DNA from: an uncultured Eubacterium sp.
GTDB taxonomy: Bacteria; Bacillota; Clostridia; Lachnospirales; Lachnospiraceae
Direction: 5' to 3'
Length of the DNA: 15,670 nt
Assembly (NCBI GenBank): GCA_900551945.1
Contig: URYE01000067.1
Coordinates: 1-15,670 of the forward strand
Part shown: positions 6,824 through 13,810 of the stretch, in pieces
Layout: every line of letters begins with the position of its first letter
Numbering within the stretch: position 1 is the stretch's first letter
Notes under the pieces: generated by a model
Databases searched by the model: none
Told to the model about the DNA's origin: nothing
What the model saw: only the letters and a program-made list of their open reading frames with translations
Position numbers and translations under genes: made by a program

Positions 6824-7213
6824 TTAATTTAATGCCCCAGAAGTATTATCCACAACACCCAAAGTTATATTAAGATTTTCATTCATAACCCTTAAAGCGT
6901 CAATAAATTCCTTTTCATTAACATTATTACTAAATTCCACAAGATATGTAAGCTCAAACATAGTTCCCATATTAGTTGTCTTAACCTTAGTAAGCTCATT
7001 TGATACAAGAAACTTATTAAACACATTGTCAAACGCATTAGTATAGTTTAGATTTTCAGGAATTGTAATTCTAAGCTGTCTTTTTCCTGCGTTCTTATCT
7101 GCAAAATTTGTTAAAGATAACACAACCATAACTAATACTATAACGACTGTAAATATAACTGCAAATGTTACATATCCAAGACCACATGACAAACCTGCTG
7201 CCATAGCTGCCAT
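6824..7213 (-). pseudogene. DUF4956 membrane protein, 5' half deleted
   Basis: 129 residues from the first in-frame ATG after the junction. They match the C-terminal part of DUF4956 proteins, which are about 220 residues with several transmembrane helices. Seen are the last hydrophobic segment 'AAGLSCGLGYVTFAVIFTVV', then the soluble part with 'LRITIPENLNYTNAFDNVF', 'LTKVKTTNMGTMFELTY' and 'KEFIDALRVMN'. The N-terminal roughly 100 residues and their helices are absent. DUF4956 genes normally follow a VTC polyphosphate polymerase gene, as here. The ATG lies inside the truncated VTC gene with only a GAGG 12 nt upstream, so residual expression is possible but unlikely to give a working protein. 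The break falls at 7197-7213 (see findings). Confidence 0.78.
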
Positions 7214-7760
7214 TTTCTAAGCCAACCTCATACCTTCTTGTTGTTATATTCTTATCAAATGTAACTCTAAAGTCACCATCATTTTTTTCAAAATAAGCTC
7301 TCCTGTCATAAGATAAATACACCTTAGGTACAAGCTTATAATAATTAGTAAAATAATCAATCTCTCTAAACACTTGCTTATTAAGATGTACATTATCCAT
7401 ATCAGGATAAATATGTCTATTAAGATAATCATATGCTTCAATTAAAGGCATTGATGTTCTTCTCTTATTTACAATTCCGTTATACTTCTTCTTAATCTCA
7501 ACAAATACACTGTCATTTATATCAGGTGTTCCATAGCTTCTCACCCTTAACTTTTCCTTATATACAGGCTTTTCAATAGAAGCCCTTATAAGTCTGTCAT
7601 CAATTGTGTCATAATAAATATTACATATCTGATAAAATTCCTTATCCCTGTTATACAAATCAGGAACCATATACTCACTAATTCTTTCCGTCAAAGCTTC
7701 ATACTGCTCTTTTGTAAGCAAATATTTCTTTTCACACCGATTAAAAACTTCAATAGCCAT
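7095..7760 (-). pseudogene. VTC-domain polyphosphate polymerase, 3' end lost and fused out of frame
   Basis: The open frame is 221 residues, but only about 1-188 belong to the VTC family. It begins with 'NRCEKKYLLTKEQYEAL', the basic substrate-tunnel strands 'YKEKLRVRSYG' and 'VFVEIKKKY', then 'KRRTSM', 'LSYDRRAYF' and 'LRVTFD'-type sequence ending 'ENGSYGS'. VTC-domain enzymes make inorganic polyphosphate from nucleotide triphosphate. The final strand usually found in the family (an acidic-Ile-Lys motif and a serine/tyrosine-rich end) is missing. Residues 189-221 are DUF4956 sequence read in the wrong frame. The start is intact, with AAGGAG 9 nt upstream and a Pho-box-like array further up. 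Catalysis is probably lost. An alternative is a sequencing or assembly error at 7197-7213. Confidence 0.8.
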
Positions 7761-7794
7761 ACACTCATCTCCTTGCGTTTTGTTCTTTACAAGT

Positions 7795-7853
7795 AATATA
7801 CTACCTAGATTTTGTGACCAAATTTTGTAAAAAATAAGTAAAAAATGTGTAAA
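7795..7853 (-). promoter_or_regulatory. Pho-box-like direct-repeat array and -10 of the polyphosphate gene
   Basis: On the minus strand TTTACA (7853-7848), TTTACT (7842-7837), TTTACA (7831-7826) and a weak TGGTCA (7820-7815) lie exactly 11 bp apart. TATATT (7800-7795) serves as a -10 14 bp beyond the last. This agrees with PhoP boxes of B. subtilis (TT, A/C/T, A, C/T, A repeats with about 5-bp gaps) and places them near -65 to -27, where PhoP activates. No good -35 is present, as expected for an activated promoter. Confidence 0.55.
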
Positions 7854-7879
7854 TCATTTGAAAAACCTATGACTCCCCT

Positions 7880-8098
7880 TAACAATATCAAATAAATCCC
7901 CACTCTAACCCCACAATTTTTATATTTCTAAAACCAACACCCTACGACAAGATAGCAAAAGTATATAATCAACCATATAAACACCTTTTATAGTATCAAT
8001 AATTCCCATCTCTAAATCCTACAGTTTTTGTATTTTTTAGTCTATAACTTTCAGAAAAGATAGCAGGAGCATATAAGCAATAAATGCACCATTAAAAA
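7880..8098. repeat. Decayed tandem duplication, period 108 bp
   Basis: The sequence from about 7880 is repeated 108 bp later. From 7914-7972 against 8022-8080 there is no gap and about 69% identity by eye, most differences being transitions. GATAGCA and TATATAA are conserved in both copies (GATAGCA at 7951 and 8059). The second copy is the left arm of the palindrome at 8022-8246. Confidence 0.55.
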
Positions 8099-8246
8099 GA
8101 ACAGTAGACTATATTTGTATGACAACAGCGAACAAACCTGTTCGATGATGGCATATAAATATAGCCTACTGTCCTTTTTCTGGTGTGTGTTTGCTTATAT
8201 ACTCCTGCTATCTCTCACAACCTAAAATATCAAATACAAAAACCAA
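8022..8246. repeat. About 225-bp imperfect palindrome between the MscS and VTC genes
   Basis: Main arms: 8059-8080 with 8191-8212 (one difference), 8088-8121 with 8152-8184 (few differences), and an apical CGAACA/TGTTCG hairpin with an AACC loop (8129-8144). Weaker pairing extends outwards (GTTTTTGTATTT and its complement) to the MscS stop codon. It has no open frame. Three of the four differences in the best-paired parts become G-U pairs in minus-strand RNA. It fills most of the 486-bp gap 7761-8246, with the tandem duplication and the Pho-like promoter in the rest. Confidence 0.68.
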
Positions 8247-9149
8247 TCACCCCTGCTTAATATTAACATCAAGCTGATTATAAGGAATACTTATACCATT
8301 TACATCAAAAACTTCTTTATACTTTTCAAGCAATGCAAATCTAGTATCCCAGTACTTATCCTGACTTACCCAAACTCTAGTTTCAAGAGTAACACAACTT
8401 TCAGCCAACTCCTTAACAATAACCCTTTCCTCTCTATCATGGAAAATATCAGGATTAGAGCTTAAAATATCGGTAAGAAGCTGTTTTGCTTTGTGTAAAT
8501 CAGACTCATAACTAATTCCAATCTCAATATCAAGTCTTCGTATACCCTCAGCACCTACATTTGTAATACTAGAATTAGATAATGCCCCATTAGGCACCAT
8601 AATATTCTTATTATCAATTGTAAGAAGTCTTGTATACAACATCTCAATAGCTACAACTTTACCTTCATTACTTCCAGAAATTATATAATCACCAATTGTA
8701 AATGGCTTAAATATCAAAAGAAGTATACCACCGGCAAAATTTGTAAGACTGCCTTGCAATGACATACCAACAGCAAGAGCTGCTGAACCAAATATTGTAA
8801 GTAATGACGTGGTCTGAAAGCCCAACGTATCAACTATCATAAGCACCAATACTGCATATAATACAGTTCTTAATATTGAAGCTATAAACTTTGCTACACC
8901 TACATCAAGACTACTTCGCTCAAGTGCTTTTTTATTAATCTTAAGTATTAAATTAATAACCTTTTGTCCTACTTTCCAAATAACCAAAGCAAGAATAATC
9001 TTAAATAATAAAGATACCCCCCAGTCACCAAATGAATTAAGTAGAGAAGTTAAGTGTTCTCTTGAAAAAAACTTTTCAATTTGCTCTGTAGATACATCTA
9101 AATTAGACACGTCTAACGTAGATACATCTAATAAAGTAAAATAATTCAT
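8247..9149 (-). CDS. Small-conductance mechanosensitive channel, MscS family
   Basis: 300 residues, close to E. coli MscS (286). Membrane helices lie at about 44-65, 87-108 and 111-143. The third is the pore helix, rich in Gly and Ala: 'GSAALAVGMSLQGSLTNF' and 'GGILLLIFKPFTIGDYI'. A cytoplasmic beta domain and a C-terminal alpha/beta domain follow, ending 'IPYNQLDVNIKQG'. MscS channels open under membrane tension to release solutes during osmotic downshock. The N-terminus is odd: residues 7-21 are three LDVS repeats encoded by a 15-bp tandem repeat. AGGA precedes the ATG, 11 bp after the GH13 gene, so it is the last gene of that operon. The large palindrome begins at its stop. Confidence 0.92.
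   Translation of the reverse strand: MNYFTLLDVSTLDVSNLDVSTEQIEKFFSREHLTSLLNSFGDWGVSLLFKIILALVIWKVGQKVINLILKINKKALERSSLDVGVAKFIASILRTVLYAVLVLMIVDTLGFQTTSLLTIFGSAALAVGMSLQGSLTNFAGGILLLIFKPFTIGDYIISGSNEGKVVAIEMLYTRLLTIDNKNIMVPNGALSNSSITNVGAEGIRRLDIEIGISYESDLHKAKQLLTDILSSNPDIFHDREERVIVKELAESCVTLETRVWVSQDKYWDTRFALLEKYKEVFDVNGISIPYNQLDVNIKQG
9087..9131. repeat. Three 15-bp tandem repeats in the MscS 5' end
   Basis: Three in-frame units, 9131-9117, 9116-9102 and 9101-9087 on the minus strand, each beginning TTAGA and coding LDVST, LDVSN, LDVST. Outer units differ at one base, the middle one at several. A length-variable repeat is possible. Confidence 0.75.
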
Positions 9150-9160
9150 ATATAATTTTC

Positions 9161-11557
9161 CTATTCTTCTTTTTGTTTTAATTTAGCAAGCTTTTCAAGC
9201 TTCTTTTGCATTTCCTGCTCTATCTTAATACTTGCCTTTTGTGCAAGAAGTGCTTTTTTTTCAGCACTTTCCTTTGCCTTAACTGCTGCAAGTGCTGCTT
9301 CTTGTGCTAATTTGGCTGCTTCCTGTGCCTGTCTAGCTTCTTCCTCAGCTTTAAGCTTTAACTCCTGAGCTATATGGCTTTCTTCTTCAGCTTTTCTCTT
9401 TGCCATAGTAGCTTCATGTCGTATTTGAATTTCTTCTAATTCTATTAAAGTATAAGGTTCGTACTCAAACACAGTTATCGCAAGTGGTGGAAGTGTTATA
9501 ACTATAGACTCGTCTTTTCCATTAAATTCAACTCGCTCTGACTTTACAACACCTTCGTTAATATTTCCTTGCCCACCAAAACTTATACTGTCAATGTTAA
9601 ATACTTCTGTATACTTACCTGCTTTACTAACGCCAAGTCTGTATTCTTCTCTTACAACGGGTGTGAAATTAGCCACAACAAACAATTCTTTGCCTGCACT
9701 ATCTCTCCTTATAAATGTCATAACAGTTTCTTCTGCCAAAGAAGTATCTACCCATTCAAAACCATCTGGTTCGTAATCGAGTTCAAAAAGAGCATCATTA
9801 TTCTTGTAAAACTCATTAAGACCTTTTACAAAAGCTTCAACCTCACTAAGCTGTGACATATTAAGAAGCTTCTTTCCTGGGTGCATATACATAAAAGCAT
9901 AAGCAAGACGAACATTTGCAAGTTTGTCCTCTTTTTTAGCTGATGGCATTTTATCTATGATATTTCCTTTAATTGAATTAAATTCTTCATGTGAAAGCAT
10001 AAGCATATAATTTTCACTATAATTATAAAGCATACTATATGTAAGCTTGCCATACTCACCTTTTCTAAAAAGTGGGTCTTTTTCCATAAATGAAATAAAG
10101 TTATTCTTCCAACCGTAATTCCACTTATAATCAAAGCCTAGACAGCCATTTTTTACACTTCCAGTAACTTTTGGCCATGCACTTGACTCCTCGGCAACAA
10201 GAATTGTTCCTACACACTTTTTATCAAGTACAGCTCTTAATGTATGTAAAAAATCAATTGCCGCAAGATTAATATTTTCACCATAAATATTAGGTATCCA
10301 CTCTCCAGGTTGTCTTCCATAGTCAAGATAAAGCATAGAAGCTACTTCATCAATTCTAAAACCATCTATGTGATATTTTTCAACCCACATAAGAACACTT
10401 GATATAAGAAATTGTCTTACTTGTGGACTTGCATAATCAAATTCAGCAGTATTAAGCTCTGGGTGCTTGTCAAGTCTTGCGTCAGCAATTTCATACACAT
10501 AAGCCCCATCAAATTCACTTAATCCCGTCTTATCCTTGCCCATAAATGCAAGATTAATATCCATTAACACGCCAATTCCATTTTTATGAAATTCATTAAC
10601 AATATTCATAAAATCAACAGGCTGTCCAATTCTTGATGATGGCGCAAAATATCCAATAGTTTCATAACCTGATGTATTATTATTAACATATTCGCATGGC
10701 GGCATTAATTCAACAAAATCAAAGCCAAGCTCTTTTATTTTCTTAGCATTATCCTTTGCACTTTTAACATCTTTATAATCATCTATTGAGAGTTCACATA
10801 TTGACAAGGTCTTGTTTTCTCTTTTACACACTTGTGACTTATTATTAATCCATTCAACATCTTGCCATTCAAATGCAGGCTCATCACAGATTGTTGAAGT
10901 AAAATCATTATCCATATTGTAATGAAGCGAATATGGGTCTGACTTTATTAAAAGATTTCCATACTTTGTTTTAATCTCATACTTATATTCAATATCTGTG
11001 TTAAGTTCTGGTATGAATATTTCAAATATACCAGTTTCATCATCTTTTGTCATCTGGTATATTCTTCCGTCCCAACTGTTAAAATCTCCTACTACACTAA
11101 CTCTCATAGCATTAGGCGCATATACAGAAAAATTAATTCCTTCTACTCCATTAATGCTTTTTTTATGTGCGCCAAGATGTTTATATACATCGTAACAACC
11201 ACCTTCATTAAACTTTCTAGCAAATGTCTTTGTCAATTGTGAAGGATATTGATAAGGGTCAACATATTCATACTTATGACCTTTAATATCTTCTAATTCA
11301 AGTTTATATGAAATCATTCTTTTACCGGGTATACACACCGCAAAATATCCAGCTTCATCAACTTTTTCCATAGGATATTTAGTATTTTTTCCAGTTACAA
11401 TTACATTAATCTCAACTGCGTCAGGTCTAAATACTTGAATAAGTATCCCTTGCCTACATATATGAGCCCCTAAAAGCTGTTTAGGATTATTACTTTCTGA
11501 ATATACTATTCCTTCTATATCAGGCCAGTTCATCAAATTATATATTTTTTTGTCCAT
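9161..11557 (-). CDS. GH13 branching-enzyme-like protein (GlgB homolog) with altered active site and coiled-coil tail
   Basis: 798 residues. An N-terminal beta domain (about 20-105) and a CBM48 domain (138-225, 'NFSVYAPNAMRVSVVGDFN') precede a GH13 barrel (about 250-575) and a C-terminal beta domain (585-700). The order is that of 1,4-alpha-glucan branching enzyme, which makes alpha-1,6 branches in glycogen. Kept: nucleophile D403 and R401 in 'GFRIDEVASMLYLDYGR', acid/base E456 in 'VAEES', and Y298. Changed: the usual LSHDE is LSHEE, so the stabilising Asp is E524; region I reads DINLAF at 333-338 where DWVPxHF is expected, losing its His; SWGYQ is SGYET. Residues 705-798 form an Ala/Lys/Glu/Gln-rich coiled coil not found in ordinary GlgB. 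Start has AGGGGG upstream. It may be a weak or redirected branching enzyme or a glycogen-binding protein. Family sure, activity doubtful. Confidence 0.82.
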   Translation of the reverse strand: MDKKIYNLMNWPDIEGIVYSESNNPKQLLGAHICRQGILIQVFRPDAVEINVIVTGKNTKYPMEKVDEAGYFAVCIPGKRMISYKLELEDIKGHKYEYVDPYQYPSQLTKTFARKFNEGGCYDVYKHLGAHKKSINGVEGINFSVYAPNAMRVSVVGDFNSWDGRIYQMTKDDETGIFEIFIPELNTDIEYKYEIKTKYGNLLIKSDPYSLHYNMDNDFTSTICDEPAFEWQDVEWINNKSQVCKRENKTLSICELSIDDYKDVKSAKDNAKKIKELGFDFVELMPPCEYVNNNTSGYETIGYFAPSSRIGQPVDFMNIVNEFHKNGIGVLMDINLAFMGKDKTGLSEFDGAYVYEIADARLDKHPELNTAEFDYASPQVRQFLISSVLMWVEKYHIDGFRIDEVASMLYLDYGRQPGEWIPNIYGENINLAAIDFLHTLRAVLDKKCVGTILVAEESSAWPKVTGSVKNGCLGFDYKWNYGWKNNFISFMEKDPLFRKGEYGKLTYSMLYNYSENYMLMLSHEEFNSIKGNIIDKMPSAKKEDKLANVRLAYAFMYMHPGKKLLNMSQLSEVEAFVKGLNEFYKNNDALFELDYEPDGFEWVDTSLAEETVMTFIRRDSAGKELFVVANFTPVVREEYRLGVSKAGKYTEVFNIDSISFGGQGNINEGVVKSERVEFNGKDESIVITLPPLAITVFEYEPYTLIELEEIQIRHEATMAKRKAEEESHIAQELKLKAEEEARQAQEAAKLAQEAALAAVKAKESAEKKALLAQKASIKIEQEMQKKLEKLAKLKQKEE

Positions 11558-11603
11558 ATATCTACCCCCTAAATCACATTCTTATGCATACCAGTTTTTA
11601 GAC

Positions 11604-12455
11604 TTATTTAAAATTACTATCCATCCATACCTTAAAAAGTTCTGTCCAGACTGCAACTTCTGGTTGATAATGTTTTCCATCTTTTGTATCTGTTTCCTTA
11701 GTTCCAAGTCCTAAGCCATGACTTCCCTGTGGAAATAGATGTAACTCAAAATTAACACCTGCTTTTCTTAAAGCACTAGCCAAAAGCATAGAATTTTCAA
11801 CAGGAACAGAACCATCTGTTACTGTATGCCATATAAATGACTTTGGAGTATCTGAATTAACACGTTTTTCAAGAGATACTACATCTAAAAGTTCATCATA
11901 TCTACTCTTTATAAGATTTTCAAATGAACCACGATGAGCATATTCACCTGATGTTATTACAGGATATCCAAGCAACATTCCGTTAGGCTTAATATCTTTT
12001 GGCTGTACGCCTAGTATATCCTTTGTAAAATTCTCTAATTCCTTACTATTCCACATTGTCCCTAGACTACAAGCAACATGACCTCCTGCTGAAAAACCTG
12101 CAACTATTATTTTTTGTGGATTAATGTCCCATTCTTTTGCATGCTTTCTTACATAGTCAATAGTATATGCTGTTTCATAGAGCTGACATGGAAATTCATT
12201 TGGTGCAAGACTATATCTTAACACTACTGCATTATATCCCATATCAAGCATTTTAATTGCAACGGCTTCTCCCTCTCGTGGCGAATGATGACCATATCCT
12301 CCGCCTGGGCATATTATTATAAGTGGTCTTTCAAATTTATTTTGATAATCAGGGTACATCTCCTTAATATATGTTGTTATTGTAGCAGGCGCACCTTGAT
12401 GCTTAATTCCAAACTTCTCGTAATCTAAATCAATGTTAAATTCACTATGTATCAT
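11604..12455 (-). CDS. Alpha/beta hydrolase, esterase-like (Aes/BD-FAE type)
   Basis: 283 residues from the ATG at 12455, which has GAGG 9 nt upstream; a GTG 45 bases earlier would overlap the DUF1015 gene and lacks support. The oxyanion loop is CPGGGYG (49-55). The catalytic triad is visible: S122 in GFSAGGH, D214 in 'HTVTDGSVPVENS' and H246 in 'PQGSHGLGL'. No signal peptide, so it is cytoplasmic. This group includes acetyl-xylan and feruloyl esterases and other small carbohydrate esterases, and the pattern 'CPGGGY...REGEAVA' is common in gut Clostridia. The substrate is not evident; a neighbouring GH13 gene suggests carbohydrate metabolism but does not prove it. It lies 19 bp after DUF1015 and 46 bp before the GH13 gene. 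Confidence 0.88.
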   Translation of the reverse strand: MIHSEFNIDLDYEKFGIKHQGAPATITTYIKEMYPDYQNKFERPLIIICPGGGYGHHSPREGEAVAIKMLDMGYNAVVLRYSLAPNEFPCQLYETAYTIDYVRKHAKEWDINPQKIIVAGFSAGGHVACSLGTMWNSKELENFTKDILGVQPKDIKPNGMLLGYPVITSGEYAHRGSFENLIKSRYDELLDVVSLEKRVNSDTPKSFIWHTVTDGSVPVENSMLLASALRKAGVNFELHLFPQGSHGLGLGTKETDTKDGKHYQPEVAVWTELFKVWMDSNFK

Positions 12456-12474
12456 TGTTAATACCTCACATTTA

Positions 12475-13707
12475 CTAAAATCTATGAATAAATAATCCAC
12501 TTCTTAACTTTGGTTCAAACCAAGTTGACTTTGGTGGCATTAATCTACCTGCATCTGCAACATCAAATAATTCACTTATTGAAGTTGGATACATAGAAAA
12601 TGCAAGTACACAATCTTCATTACATCTCTTTTCAAGTTCATCAAGTCCTCTTATTCCACCAACAAAATCAATTCTCTTATCTGTCTTAGGGTCTTTGATT
12701 GCAAGCAATGGCTCTAAAAGATTATCTTGTAACACAGCAACGTCAAGTCCATCAACTGGGTCGTCTGAAAGAATAGCTTCTTTAGCTGTGAGTAAATACC
12801 ACTTCTTGCCTAAATACATTCCAAATGTTCCCTTTTTCTCTGGCATAACCTGAACATCACTTTCAGCTATATCAAACTTTTCTGACACAACCTTCTTAAA
12901 TTCTTCTTCTGAATATCCATTTAAGTCCTTTACAACTCTATTGTATGGAAGTATCATAAGCTGTTCGTCTGGAAATAGTACTGAAAGAAAATAGTTAAAT
13001 TCTTCATTACCTGTGTAGTTAGGATTTTCTTGTCTTCTTTTAAGACCTACCTTTACTGCTGACGCTGCTCTGTGATGACCGTCTGCTATGTATATCGCAC
13101 CAATTGTTTCAAATGCTTCTTTTATAGTATCAACTGCTCCCTTTTCTGATATTTTCCACACTTGATGACGTATTCCATCGTCTGATACAAAATCATATAG
13201 TGATTGCTTTTCTTTAGCCTTATCCACTTCTGCGTTAATCACACTATTTGCTCTATAAGCAAGGAATATCGGGCCTGTCTGCGCACTACAAGTATCAACA
13301 TGAGTTATTCTGTCAAGTTCCTTATCTGCTCTTGTATTTTCATGTTTCTTAATTACATTGTTCTGGTAATCGTCTATAGAAGCACACGCAACTATACCTG
13401 TCTGTGTTCTTCCATTCATCGTAAGTTCATATATGTAATAACATCTATCTGTATCAGTGACAAATGTTCCATCTGCTATAGCACCCTCAAGCAATTCCTT
13501 CGCCTTTTGATAAACTTCTGGTGCATAAGTATCAACAGAACTGTCAAATTGAGTTTCTGCTCTATCAATTCTTAAAAATGACAATGGCTCTTTTTTTACA
13601 ACTTCGCAAGCTTCTTGTCTGTTGTATACATCATAAGGCAAAGCCGCCACTCTTTCTGCTACTTTTTCATTAGGTCTTACACACTCAAATGGTCTTATAA
13701 TCGCCAT
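12475..13707 (-). CDS. DUF1015 family protein
   Basis: 410 residues, full length for the family. Landmarks are 'IRPFECVRPN' at the start, 'AALPYDVYNR' (21-30), 'KKHENTRADKE' (about 120-130), 'YIADGHHRAASA' (206-217), 'FVGGIRGL' and the ending 'MPPKSTWFEPKLRSGLF'. No membrane segments. DUF1015 has no settled function. The DGHHR motif resembles the nucleotide-binding loop of ParB/sulfiredoxin-fold proteins, including free serine kinases such as SbnI. In many Clostridia DUF1015 genes lie beside serine-synthesis genes, but none is seen here, so a kinase role is only a suggestion. GGGAGG lies 7 nt before the ATG. It is the first gene of the likely DUF1015-esterase-GH13-MscS operon. Confidence 0.85.
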   Translation of the reverse strand: MAIIRPFECVRPNEKVAERVAALPYDVYNRQEACEVVKKEPLSFLRIDRAETQFDSSVDTYAPEVYQKAKELLEGAIADGTFVTDTDRCYYIYELTMNGRTQTGIVACASIDDYQNNVIKKHENTRADKELDRITHVDTCSAQTGPIFLAYRANSVINAEVDKAKEKQSLYDFVSDDGIRHQVWKISEKGAVDTIKEAFETIGAIYIADGHHRAASAVKVGLKRRQENPNYTGNEEFNYFLSVLFPDEQLMILPYNRVVKDLNGYSEEEFKKVVSEKFDIAESDVQVMPEKKGTFGMYLGKKWYLLTAKEAILSDDPVDGLDVAVLQDNLLEPLLAIKDPKTDKRIDFVGGIRGLDELEKRCNEDCVLAFSMYPTSISELFDVADAGRLMPPKSTWFEPKLRSGLFIHRF

Positions 13708-13742
13708 AATATTTCCTCCCGTATATTTAATAATTTATTAAA

Positions 13743-13772
13743 AATATATATTAAACTATCTAAATTAGTAAA
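13743..13772 (-). promoter_or_regulatory. Candidate promoter of the DUF1015 operon
   Basis: Minus strand TTTACT (13772-13767) with TATATT 18 bp (or TATATA 16 bp) further on, giving a leader of about 30 nt. AT-rich surroundings make this tentative. Confidence 0.3.
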
Positions 13773-13810
13773 ACTTCTATTGTATAAAATAATATTTATA
13801 TCCAATAATA

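Noticed and set aside
7095..7213. Programmed frameshift joining the VTC and DUF4956 frames
   Set aside because: Both partners lack essential parts (VTC C-terminus, DUF4956 N-terminal helices), so a frameshift would not restore either protein. No slippery heptamer is seen at the junction.
7880..8246. CRISPR array
   Set aside because: Only two direct copies, decayed, with a 108-bp period, and no cas genes nearby.
12456..12500. GTG start making the hydrolase overlap the DUF1015 gene
   Set aside because: The ATG at 12455 has a GAGG site and begins at the family's usual N-terminus; the extra residues look unrelated.
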